Shown here: positions 1-6,890 of the stretch, one piece after another
Layout of the letters: the number at the start of each line of letters is the position of its first letter
How positions within the stretch are numbered: the stretch's first letter is position 1
Assembly: GCA_900316435.1 (NCBI GenBank)
Contig: ONCY01000039.1
Coordinates: 1 to 33,688, forward strand
From: an uncultured Eubacteriales bacterium
GTDB lineage: Bacteria; Bacillota; Clostridia; Oscillospirales; Acutalibacteraceae
Direction of reading: 5' to 3'
Length of the DNA stretch: 33,688 nucleotides
Translations under genes and position numbers: made by a program
The notes under the pieces: generated by a model
Seen by the model: only the letters and a program-made list of their open reading frames with translations
Told to the model about the DNA's origin: nothing
The model's database searches: none

Positions 1-952
1 CGCCGGTAAATTTTACTCCGGGATTCGCAGTAATAGATTTTACCTTTGCAGCAGATTCAATATATTCTTCATCTTTTGCTTGATTGGCTGTCCAATGCAC
101 GCCTTGGGCATTCTCATACTGCCATGTATTGCCGCTAAAGGATCCTGAAATAAGATGAAGCTCGCCGGTCGATTGGATAAATTCGTAAGCATTGGAAAGC
201 CACACATAGGTGGTTGTTTTTACAGGAGCAGCAATAACAGCATAATCGCTTGTAGTGCTGCCGGAAACAATTGTGCCATCCATACTTACCCATCCTTTTT
301 TGAGAATACCATTATTCAGTTTCATTATGCCTGTAATTCCGCTCTTAAAATTTTGGGAAATAGTCAGGTTTTTTAAATTTGTGCAGCCAGCAAACAATCC
401 TCCCTCGACTACTTTTAATTTGTTTGTGTTAAAGCTTGACAAATCCAAAGTTGTCAGACTTGGGCAATCATTGAACATATAATCCATATCGGTTACATTG
501 CTTGTATTGATGCCCGAGAGATTAAGGGTCGACAATGATTTATCATGATTGAACATTCTATTGGTTTTTGTCATGGCGCTTGTGTCAACATTGCTTAAAT
601 CAATAGTTACGCATTTTTCCAGCGGGCTTTTTGGGTATCCGCCAAACATTCTACTACAGTCCCCGGTAAATTTTACAACCTTAACGCCATTAACAGGCTC
701 AGCTGCGGTAATGGACAGTATGTTTTCAGGATTAATTGCGTTAACTGTCCATGTCTCATTGGATATCCACGCCGTGCCCGTAAAGTTACCCGATACAAGA
801 TGAAGCTCACCTGTTTCGAAATTAAACGTATAAACACCGCCGGTAGAGGTAGTGTATTCCGTCACCGCCGCCCCAACCGTAACCGGCGCAACGGCAAGCA
901 CTCCGCAGAGCATTATTAGCGCTAACAAAATACTGACCGATTTTTTGATCAT
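1..952 (-). CDS. Secreted BspA-like surface protein (DUF285-type repeats), partial
   Basis: Reading inward from an ATG at 952, the minus strand stays open to the window edge (about 317 residues; the C-terminus lies outside). AGGAGG precedes the start. Residues 1-28 are a signal peptide (MIKKS, hydrophobic core, cleavage near VGA). Residues about 110-200 carry the asparagine/serine-rich leucine-rich pattern of BspA/DUF285 proteins, with units such as SNVTDMDYMFNDC, LTTLDLSSFNT and FAGCTNLKNL. A second motif, TGELHLxSGxFxG, occurs near residues 47 and 262, followed each time by SITA...KFTG. The protein is therefore built from at least two modules about 215 residues apart. Such proteins are extracellular and often adhesive. 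A dockerin or anchor could sit in the missing part. The gene is monocistronic as far as can be seen: a terminator lies upstream and it has its own extended -10. Confidence 0.8.
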   Translation of the reverse strand, partial: MIKKSVSILLALIMLCGVLAVAPVTVGAAVTEYTTSTGGVYTFNFETGELHLVSGNFTGTAWISNETWTVNAINPENILSITAAEPVNGVKVVKFTGDCSRMFGGYPKSPLEKCVTIDLSNVDTSAMTKTNRMFNHDKSLSTLNLSGINTSNVTDMDYMFNDCPSLTTLDLSSFNTNKLKVVEGGLFAGCTNLKNLTISQNFKSGITGIMKLNNGILKKGWVSMDGTIVSGSTTSDYAVIAAPVKTTTYVWLSNAYEFIQSTGELHLISGSFSGNTWQYENAQGVHWTANQAKDEEYIESAAKVKSITANPGVKFTG

Positions 953-1046
953 AAATATTCCTCCTTGCAAACAAAAAAATTGTTAAGCCTATTAATTAAA
1001 TATACACAATAATTATTTATACTTATGCATATTTTGCTACAATTTT

Positions 1047-1055
1047 ATTATACCA
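1047..1055 (-). promoter_or_regulatory. Extended -10 promoter of the BspA-like gene
   Basis: On the minus strand the sequence reads TGGTATAAT, an extended -10 element, about 95 bp upstream of the ATG at 952. No good -35 box is seen. The AT-rich 953-1046 leader holds nothing else that I recognise. Confidence 0.5.
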
Positions 1056-1112
1056 CAAAAGGCTGCTTGTAGGGTATAAAAAATTTGCGCTGTTTTTTTA
1101 TACAAGGTGCAC

Positions 1113-1138
1113 AAAAGCGACAGCATTTCTGCCGTCGC
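1113..1138 (-). terminator. Intrinsic terminator of trpB
   Basis: The arms GCGACGGC and GCTGTCGC (one G-U pair, six-base loop) at 1117-1138 are followed on the minus strand by TTTT. The element separates trpB from the BspA-like gene. Confidence 0.7.
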
Positions 1139-1196
1139 CTTGTTTTGCTGTTATTCTGTTTTCTTAGAGATTGACTCAAACATTTACAGAGTACTT

Positions 1197-2573
1197 TTAT
1201 TCCTCAACCTCGGGTAAACTAGAGAGGCTCTCGGCAATTTCTTCGTCGGTGGGAATATAGTCAGACATCTCGCCGTTGTTGAACTTCTCGTAAGCAACCA
1301 TGTCGAAGTAACCCGTACCCGTAAGACCGAATACGATGGTCTTTTCCTCGCCTGTTTTCTTGCACTTAAGTGCCTCGTCCATTGCAACGCGGATAGCATG
1401 GCTTGACTCGGGAGCGGGAAGAATGCCCTCAACGCGCGCAAACTGCTCGGCAGCCTCAAATACTGCGGTCTGCTCAACCGAGGTAGCCTCCATAAGGCCG
1501 TCATCATAAAGCTGAGAGAGTGTGCTGCTCATGCCGTGATAGCGCAGGCCGCCCGCGTGGTTGGCCGATGGGATAAAGCCCGAGCCGAGGGTGTACATCT
1601 TTGCGAGCGGACATACCATGCCGGTGTCGCAGAAGTCGTATGCGTACTTGCCGCGGGTAAAGCTTGGGCAGGATTTGGGCTCAACAGCGATGATTCTGTA
1701 GTCAGCCTCGCCTCTGAGCTTTTCGCCCATAAAGGGAGAGATAAGTCCGCCCAGGTTGGAGCCGCCGCCTGCGCAGCCGATGATGATGTCGGGCTTTACT
1801 CCAAGCTTGTCAAGAGCTGTCTTTGTCTCAAGACCGATAACGCTCTGGTGGAGCAAAACCTGATTCAAAACGCTGCCCAAAACATAGCGGTAACCCTCGG
1901 TAGAGGTTGCTACCTCAACAGCCTCGGAAATAGCGCAGCCAAGGCTGCCTGTTGTGCCGGGATGGTCGGCAAGAATCTTTTTGCCGATATTTGTAGTCAT
2001 GCTGGGCGAAGGAGTAACCGACGCACCGTAGGTGCGCATAACCTCGCGGCGGAAGGGTTTCTGCTCATAAGAAACCTTAACCATGAACACCTTGCAGTCA
2101 AGGCCGAAGTAAGAGCATGCCATCGAAAGCGCCGTACCCCACTGACCGGCGCCTGTTTCGGTTGTAACGCCCTTTAAGCCCTGCTTTTTGGCATAGTAAG
2201 CCTGAGCGATGGCGGAGTTGAGTTTGTGGCTGCCGCTTGTGTTGTTGCCCTCAAACTTGTAGTAAATCTTTGCGGGGGTATCAAGAGCCTTTTCAAGGAA
2301 ATATGCTCTGATTAAGGGAGACGGACGGTACATTTTATAGAAGTCCTGGATCTCCTCGGGAATGTCGATATACGCGTCGGTGTTGTTAAGCTCCTGGGCG
2401 ATAAGCTCGTCGCAGAATACAGGAGCAAGCTCCTCGGCTGTCATGGGCTTGTGAGTGGCCGGGTTGAGCAGCGGAGCGGGCTTGTTTTTCATGTCGGCGC
2501 GCACATTATACCATTTTGTAGGGATTTCGCTTTCATCAAGATATGTTTTGTAGGGGATTTTGTTTTCTTTCAT
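1197..2573 (-). CDS. trpB: Tryptophan synthase beta chain, TrpB2 type
   Basis: This 458-residue PLP enzyme condenses indole with serine to give tryptophan. Its length, the long N-terminal extension and the sequence GNNTSGSHKLNSA (Schiff-base lysine K117) match the TrpB2 branch (TrpB-like, COG1350) rather than the shorter TrpB1 that pairs with TrpA. Other fold motifs visible are ETGAGQWG and the glycine-rich phosphate loop CAGGGSN. No trpA or other trp genes are nearby, so the enzyme probably acts alone to salvage indole, or works with a trp operon elsewhere. Expression is controlled by a T-box leader immediately upstream, which senses uncharged tRNA-Trp. An ATG at 2573 follows AAGGAGT. The family call is firm. 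The exact physiological role of TrpB2 is less certain. Confidence 0.93.
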   Translation of the reverse strand: MKENKIPYKTYLDESEIPTKWYNVRADMKNKPAPLLNPATHKPMTAEELAPVFCDELIAQELNNTDAYIDIPEEIQDFYKMYRPSPLIRAYFLEKALDTPAKIYYKFEGNNTSGSHKLNSAIAQAYYAKKQGLKGVTTETGAGQWGTALSMACSYFGLDCKVFMVKVSYEQKPFRREVMRTYGASVTPSPSMTTNIGKKILADHPGTTGSLGCAISEAVEVATSTEGYRYVLGSVLNQVLLHQSVIGLETKTALDKLGVKPDIIIGCAGGGSNLGGLISPFMGEKLRGEADYRIIAVEPKSCPSFTRGKYAYDFCDTGMVCPLAKMYTLGSGFIPSANHAGGLRYHGMSSTLSQLYDDGLMEATSVEQTAVFEAAEQFARVEGILPAPESSHAIRVAMDEALKCKKTGEEKTIVFGLTGTGYFDMVAYEKFNNGEMSDYIPTDEEIAESLSSLPEVEE

Positions 2574-2605
2574 AACTATTACTCCTTTATAAATTTTTAA
2601 TATAA

Positions 2606-2640
2606 ATAAAAAACCTGTCCCGGCCTATTGCCGGGACAGG
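2606..2640 (-). terminator. T-box regulated attenuator
   Basis: The perfect 11-bp stem CCTGTCCCGGC / GCCGGGACAGG is followed by a T run on the minus strand. The upstream CAGG of the T-box can pair with CCTG of the terminator arm, which gives the expected alternative antiterminator. Confidence 0.9.
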
Positions 2641-2874
2641 ATAAATCCTGCGGTGCCACCCTGCTTGACGTAAAATACGTCCTCTCAACGCGTACTGACA
2701 TACGCTGACCTTTGGTTACGGAAAGTCCTGTTCCGTCTTACATACTCCGCGCAAAGCGCGTTTCCGCTCGCCCTCGGAAGTCCATTCGGCTCTGTGTTCT
2801 CTGCCGCAATTTCACCGTCTGCGGCTCTCTTTAAGAGAAGTGGCACAGCCTACTCACTCTTCCTCATCGGTTTA
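2606..2874 (-). promoter_or_regulatory. T-box riboswitch, tRNA-Trp specific
   Basis: A leader of about 270 nt precedes trpB. The canonical T-box core reads AGGGTGGCACCGCAGG on the minus strand (about 2646-2661). The bulge TGGC (2658-2655) would pair with an acceptor end GCCA, as expected for tRNA-Trp with discriminator G73. In the Stem I region the sequence GAATGGAC places a UGG tryptophan specifier codon at 2784-2782. Downstream, the competing terminator hairpin and U run are present. Uncharged tRNA-Trp should stabilise the antiterminator and switch trpB on. Confidence 0.93.
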
Positions 2875-2879
2875 TATGC

Positions 2880-2908
2880 ATTATAACCCCATAAAAACCG
2901 TTTGTCAA
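2880..2908 (-). promoter_or_regulatory. Promoter of the T-box/trpB transcript
   Basis: A consensus vegetative promoter: TTGACA (2908-2903), a 17-bp spacer and TATAAT (2885-2880), just upstream of the T-box leader. Confidence 0.85.
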
Positions 2909-2960
2909 TAGTTTTTTAGATGTTTTTTTCAGCGTCTAAGCGCTATAAAAGATTAATGCA

Positions 2961-2989
2961 TTGCCATTCTCAGCGTAATATGTTATAAT
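2961..2989 (+). promoter_or_regulatory. Promoter of the walJ-like/rlmH unit
   Basis: TTGCCA, a 17-bp spacer and TATAAT lie 24 bp before the ATG at 3013. The promoter is back to back with the trpB promoter. Confidence 0.75.
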
Positions 2990-3012
2990 AAAAAAAATAC
3001 TTACGAGAGGAA

Positions 3013-3810
3013 ATGATGACATTGGCAAAGGCGGTTCCGCTGTTCAGCGGCAGTAAGGGCAACAGCTATTTTATCGGTTCGGGCGGCGAGGGCGTGCTGA
3101 TTGACGCAGGCAAAAACTGCAAGCAGATCGAGCTTGCCATGGCGCAAAACGGCGTTGACATGAACAGCGTGCGCGCTCTGTTTATCACTCACGAGCACAC
3201 CGACCACTGCTCTGCGGTAAGGGTGCTTGCCAAGAAATACCGCCTTGATGTTTACGCAAGCGAGGGTACTCTGCGCGCGCTTGAAATGAGCGGAAAGCTT
3301 GACCCTGCTACCAAAACCCATGTCATTGAAACTGAGGTTGCCCTCGGCGATATGCTGATAAGCCGCATAAACACACCCCACGACGCCGCCGAAAGCTGCT
3401 GTTATAGAGTTGTGGCTCCCGACGGAAAGTCGGCGCTTATAGCAACGGATATGGGCGTTATGACCGACGGAGTGCGCATGGCGGCGGCCGAGAGCGACTT
3501 TGTTGTGCTTGAATCGAACCACGACATCGAAATGCTTAAAACGGGACCGTACCCCTATCTGCTGAAAAAGCGCATACTGTCCGACAAGGGGCACCTTTCA
3601 AACGAGGCGTGCGCCGCCGAACTTGTTGAGCTTGTAAACTGCGGCACCCTTCGTCTTATGATGGGGCACCTTAGTGAACAGAACAACACCCCTTCCCTCG
3701 CGCTTAGGACGGCAGTCTGCGAGCTTGAACGCGCCGGAATGAAATACAACAACGACTTCACGCTGGACATAGCTCCCGCGATAACAACAGTAAAGAGCGT
3801 GATTTTTTAA
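3013..3810 (+). CDS. Metallo-beta-lactamase fold hydrolase, WalJ/YycJ type
   Basis: This 265-residue cytosolic metallo-beta-lactamase protein starts with the SGSxGNS signature (residues 12-18) seen in WalJ/YycJ proteins. It carries the metal-binding HxHxDH motif at 60-65 (HEHTDH), with later metal ligands probably in TPHD and TDMG. In Firmicutes this family is tied to the WalRK cell-wall regulon and has been suggested to act on DNA ends as a 5' exonuclease. No walRK genes are nearby. The gene overlaps rlmH by one base (TAATG), which implies translational coupling, and walJ-rlmH adjacency is common in Firmicutes. GAGAGG precedes the ATG. An in-frame ATG at 3016 is an equally plausible start. 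Confidence 0.88.
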   Translation: MMTLAKAVPLFSGSKGNSYFIGSGGEGVLIDAGKNCKQIELAMAQNGVDMNSVRALFITHEHTDHCSAVRVLAKKYRLDVYASEGTLRALEMSGKLDPATKTHVIETEVALGDMLISRINTPHDAAESCCYRVVAPDGKSALIATDMGVMTDGVRMAAAESDFVVLESNHDIEMLKTGPYPYLLKKRILSDKGHLSNEACAAELVELVNCGTLRLMMGHLSEQNNTPSLALRTAVCELERAGMKYNNDFTLDIAPAITTVKSVIF

Positions 3811-4295
3811 TGCTGAAGGTAAACATAATCTGCATAGGCAAAATAAAAGAAAAATACTTCACCGACGCAATTGCCGAATACTCAAAGAGGCTCGGCGCTT
3901 TCTGTAAGTTTCAGATTATTGAGCTTTCGGAAGAACGCATAAAAAGCAACGCGCCGAACCAAGCTAAGATCGACGAGGTGCTGCTTGCCGAGGGCAAAAG
4001 GATTCTTCAAAAGATCTCTCCCTCGGATTATGTTGCCGCGATGTGCATTGAGGGCAAGCTTATCTCCAGCGAGGAGCTTTCAAAAACGCTTGAAAATGCG
4101 GCGGTGATCGGCAAAAGCACGGTAAACTTCATTATCGGCGGCAGCTACGGCCTGAGCGATGAAGTCAAGAGCCGCGCGGATTTAAGGCTTTCGATGAGCC
4201 GCATGACATTCCCCCACCAGATGGCGAGGGTGATTTTATCCGAACAAATCTACCGCGCATTTGAAATCGCAACCAACGGAAAATACCACAAGTAG
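3810..4295 (+). CDS. rlmH: 23S rRNA pseudouridine1915 N3-methyltransferase
   Basis: This 161-residue SPOUT methyltransferase methylates pseudouridine 1915 in helix 69 of 23S rRNA. The length is typical. The knotted SAM-binding segment FIIGGSYGLSD lies at residues 107-117, and the conserved C-terminus includes the SMSRMTFPHQMARVILSEQ-like stretch and ends in GKYHK. Translation starts within the stop of the upstream MBL gene. No clear terminator follows. The next 268 bp hold two long direct repeats instead. Confidence 0.96.
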   Translation: MLKVNIICIGKIKEKYFTDAIAEYSKRLGAFCKFQIIELSEERIKSNAPNQAKIDEVLLAEGKRILQKISPSDYVAAMCIEGKLISSEELSKTLENAAVIGKSTVNFIIGGSYGLSDEVKSRADLRLSMSRMTFPHQMARVILSEQIYRAFEIATNGKYHK

Positions 4296-4303
4296 CCGCC
4301 ACG

Positions 4304-4318
4304 GGAACGTGACGTTCC
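4304..4318. repeat. 15-bp perfect palindrome before repeat copy 1
   Basis: GGAACGT-G-ACGTTCC: seven-base arms around a single base, 8 bp before direct-repeat copy 1. It may be a protein-binding site or a remnant of a mobile element end. Confidence 0.5.
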
Positions 4319-4326
4319 ATCCATCG

Positions 4327-4381
4327 CGCCTTTGGAAAACTTGTAATAATATAAAGGTTTCTGCAACGGCGCAACTTAACT
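4327..4381. repeat. 55-bp direct repeat, copy 1
   Basis: An identical 55-base block begins CGCCTTTGGAAAAC and ends GCGCAACTTAACT. The second copy begins exactly 120 bp downstream. Similarity continues with a few mismatches for about 14 bases (CGGAAG shared). No reading frame or RNA gene that I recognise lies inside. Confidence 0.95.
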
Positions 4382-4431
4382 CGCGGGTACGGAAGTTTTT
4401 TTATTGCAAATGTCTGATTCGCGTACTGCCC

Positions 4432-4446
4432 GTCGGCTCAGCCGAC
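4432..4446. repeat. 15-bp perfect palindrome before repeat copy 2
   Basis: GTCGGCT-C-AGCCGAC: the same 7-1-7 geometry as the palindrome at 4304-4318 but a different sequence. It directly abuts direct-repeat copy 2. Confidence 0.5.
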
Positions 4447-4501
4447 CGCCTTTGGAAAACTTGTAATAATATAAAGGTTTCTGCAACGGCGCAACTTAAC
4501 T
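4447..4501. repeat. 55-bp direct repeat, copy 2
   Basis: Base-for-base identical to 4327-4381. It ends 62 bp before the rqcH start. The repeats occupy most of the rlmH-rqcH gap. Confidence 0.95.
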
Positions 4502-4563
4502 TGCGTGAACGGAAGACGTAACAAAACTACAAACAAAAACCGTATATATATTTAGAGGAAACA

Positions 4564-6300
4564 ATGGCTTTAGACGGAATATTTTTACGACATATTAAAA
4601 ACGAAATAGAAAAAGAGGCGCTAGTAGCGCGGGTCAACCAGATTTACCAGCCCAACCGCGACGAGCTTGTGCTTGTTTTAAGAAAACGCGACGGCATGAA
4701 AAAGCTTCTGCTCTCGGCACGGGCTAATTCGCCGCGCGTTAATTTCTGCGTAAACACACCCGAAAACCCGGCTCAGCCGCCAATGTTCTGTATGCTTTTG
4801 CGCAAGCGTCTGGGCGGCAGCAAGCTTGTCGGCGTGCGTCAACTTGGCTGCGACCGCGTGCTGTTTCTCGATTTTGAGTGCATTAACGAGCTGGGCGACC
4901 TGGAAACCCTGACCGTCGTCTGCGAAATCATGGGTATGTACAGCAACATAATTGTAATTAACCGCGACACTGGCGTTATAATCGACGCGCTAAAGCGAGT
5001 GGACTTAACCGTAAGCAGCCGCCGCTTTGTGCTGCCGAATATCCGCTATGAGCTGCCCGACGCTCAGGAAAAACTTAATATTCTTGAATCTTCACCCGAA
5101 GAAATCGCACTTGCGGCGCAAAAGCTTCCGAGCGAAATGCCGCTGCCAAAGGCGCTTATGAGCGTTATTCAGGGTATATCGCCCATTGTGGCACGCGAGC
5201 TTGAGTTCAGAGTCGGCGAGGGCGCGACCAACCGCTTGCAGGGTGATTATTACTCAAAGCTTATTGAGGTGCTGACCGATTTCAAATCAAAAGCCGAAAG
5301 CTGCGAGGGCACTCCCTGCATAGTCTACCGTGAGGACGGCAGACCGATGGACTTCTCATTTATGCCTATAATGCAGTACGGAAGCTATGCGGATGTAAAG
5401 CAGACCGAAGGTTATTCCGCGACGGTCGACGAATTTTACGAGGAGCGCGACGCGCGCGAGAGAATGCGCGTTAAATCCCACAGCCTTAACAAGCTGCTTA
5501 GCAATCTGATTGATCGCACAGCTCGCAAAATAAACAAGCAGCGCACAGAGCTTGCTCAGTGCGGCAACCGCGAGCAGCTCAGGATTTACGGCGATTTGCT
5601 GCATGCCAACCTCTACCGCATTGAGCGCGGTGCTGCCGAAGTTGAGGTCGAAAACTTCTACGACGAGAACAATGCGATTGTAAAAATCAAACTTAACCCC
5701 GCGATTTCGCCTGCCGCAAACGCCCAGAAGTACTACAAGGATTACCAAAAGGCTAAAACCGCCGAAACGGTATTAACCGAGCAGATAGAAAAAAGCAAAG
5801 ATGAGCTTTCGTATCTTGAATCCGTAGCCGACAGCCTCAGCCGCGCAGAAACCGAGCGCGAGCTCAGCCAAATCCGCGAGGAGCTGACCGAGCAGGGCTA
5901 TCTTCGCCGTCCTAAAGGCAAGCAGCCAAAGCTGTCGCAGCTTCCGCCGAAGGAGTACACCTCCTCGGACGGCTTTACGATTCTTGTGGGCAGAAACAAC
6001 CGCCAAAACGACAAGCTCACCCTTAAAACCGCCGCAAAAACCGATGTATGGCTGCACACCAAGGACATTCACGGCTCGCATGTAATAATCCGCTGCGACG
6101 GCAAGCCCGCAACCGACACCGCGATTATTGAGGCGGCACGCCTGGCAGCATATCACAGCAAGGCAAGGGAAAGCACCAACGTTCCCGTAGACTACACTAT
6201 GGTAAAAAACGTAAGCAAGCCCGCGGGCGCGAAACCCGGAATGGTGATTTACGTTAAGAATAAAACGGTGTATGTTGATCCTTCAATTAATATAAAATAA
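4564..6300 (+). CDS. rqcH: Ribosome quality-control factor RqcH (NFACT family)
   Basis: This 578-residue protein is the bacterial counterpart of eukaryotic Rqc2/NEMF. It binds obstructed 50S subunits carrying peptidyl-tRNA and directs C-terminal alanine tailing. The domain order is NFACT-N (about 1-200), a helix-hairpin segment, a long coiled coil (about 300-430) and NFACT-R (about 455-560, with VWLHTKDIHGSHVII). The functional pair D97-R98 and the EIMG motif at 121-124 fall at the positions expected from the family. Older annotation calls such proteins fibronectin-binding (FbpA). The ATG at 4564 follows AGAGGAAAC. The gene ends convergently with the ubiquitin-dockerin gene, and the two share a hairpin terminator. 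Confidence 0.95.
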   Translation: MALDGIFLRHIKNEIEKEALVARVNQIYQPNRDELVLVLRKRDGMKKLLLSARANSPRVNFCVNTPENPAQPPMFCMLLRKRLGGSKLVGVRQLGCDRVLFLDFECINELGDLETLTVVCEIMGMYSNIIVINRDTGVIIDALKRVDLTVSSRRFVLPNIRYELPDAQEKLNILESSPEEIALAAQKLPSEMPLPKALMSVIQGISPIVARELEFRVGEGATNRLQGDYYSKLIEVLTDFKSKAESCEGTPCIVYREDGRPMDFSFMPIMQYGSYADVKQTEGYSATVDEFYEERDARERMRVKSHSLNKLLSNLIDRTARKINKQRTELAQCGNREQLRIYGDLLHANLYRIERGAAEVEVENFYDENNAIVKIKLNPAISPAANAQKYYKDYQKAKTAETVLTEQIEKSKDELSYLESVADSLSRAETERELSQIREELTEQGYLRRPKGKQPKLSQLPPKEYTSSDGFTILVGRNNRQNDKLTLKTAAKTDVWLHTKDIHGSHVIIRCDGKPATDTAIIEAARLAAYHSKARESTNVPVDYTMVKNVSKPAGAKPGMVIYVKNKTVYVDPSINIK

Positions 6301-6350
6301 AAAAGCAACGGACAGAAAGGTTCGCCAATCGGCACCCTTCTGTCCGTATT
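6298..6350. terminator. Bidirectional terminator between rqcH and the ubiquitin-dockerin gene
   Basis: ACGGACAGAA(A)GG at 6308-6320 pairs with CCTTCTGTCCGT at 6336-6347. A T-rich tract follows on the plus strand, and a six-T run follows on the minus strand. It ends both convergent units. Confidence 0.85.
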
Positions 6351-6353
6351 TTA

Positions 6354-6863
6354 TTAAGCCTCAGCTATATATCTTTGTATATTCAACACGTCGCGAATAT
6401 CAAGCTTGCCGTCGTTATTCGCGTCAGCTCGCTCCAGTCCGCTCTCTGAAATAACCGGCGAGCCGTCCTCTCTGAGAAATTCGGCAAAATACCGCTGCAA
6501 AAGCGTGATATCGTCGATCGTCACCTGTCCGTCGCCGTTGACGTCACCTTGGCGCAGCCTGAGCACCAAGTGCAGCGTACTCTCCTTTTGAATATTGTAG
6601 TCCGCAAGGGTGCGTCCGTCCTCAAGCTGCTTGCCCGCAAAAATCAGGCGCTGCTGATCGGGCGGGATTCCCTCTTTTCCCTGGATTTTTTGCTTGATGT
6701 TTTCAATGGTATCATTTGATTCAACCTCAAGCGTCACGGTTTTGCCCGTCAGAGTCCGCACAAAAATCTGCATTGCGGACACCTGAAATACAGACACGGC
6801 AATCAAACCGACCGCCATGCTGAGTGTGAGAAAAATTCCAACAAGTCTGCGAGTACGTTTCAT
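6354..6863 (-). CDS. Secreted ubiquitin-dockerin fusion protein
   Basis: This 169-residue protein has three parts. Residues 1-30 are a signal peptide (basic MKRTRR, hydrophobic core, VSA cleavage site). Residues 31-106 are a complete ubiquitin. Residues 107-169 are a type I dockerin with two calcium-binding repeats ([12 protein letters not shown] at 107-118, [12 protein letters not shown] at 147-158) and their F-helices. The ubiquitin differs from the human protein at nine positions (K6R, I13V, P19S, S20N, V26I, A28Q, D32G, S57A, G75Q), which is 67/76 identity. It keeps K11, K27, K29, K33, K48, K63 and the L8/I44/V70 surface patch. The usual C-terminal GG is QG, fused straight into the dockerin. 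A perfect Shine-Dalgarno, TAAGGAGG (6878-6871), lies 7 nt before the ATG. The gene starts 27 bp after gatB and appears to be the last gene of the gatCAB operon. It is probably exported and held on a cohesin scaffold. The function is unknown. Confidence 0.95.
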   Translation of the reverse strand: MKRTRRLVGIFLTLSMAVGLIAVSVFQVSAMQIFVRTLTGKTVTLEVESNDTIENIKQKIQGKEGIPPDQQRLIFAGKQLEDGRTLADYNIQKESTLHLVLRLRQGDVNGDGQVTIDDITLLQRYFAEFLREDGSPVISESGLERADANNDGKLDIRDVLNIQRYIAEA

Positions 6864-6890
6864 GCCGTGCCCTCCTTAGATTTTAATTTT

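Noticed and set aside
1536..2177. 213-residue plus-strand frame inside trpB
   Set aside because: Shadow of trpB on the opposite strand; no ribosome-binding site or recognisable motif.
4261..4521. 86-residue frame across the direct repeats
   Set aside because: It starts inside rlmH, and its repeated peptide LWKTCNNIKVSATAQLN merely reflects the DNA repeat. No separate ribosome-binding site is seen.
4296..4563. CRISPR-like repeats
   Set aside because: Only two copies, 55 bp long and 120 bp apart, with no cas genes or spacer regularity.
6546..6773. Ubiquitin as eukaryotic contamination
   Set aside because: It is in frame with a bacterial signal peptide and dockerin, has a perfect bacterial Shine-Dalgarno, and sits between gatB and rqcH in the same sequence.
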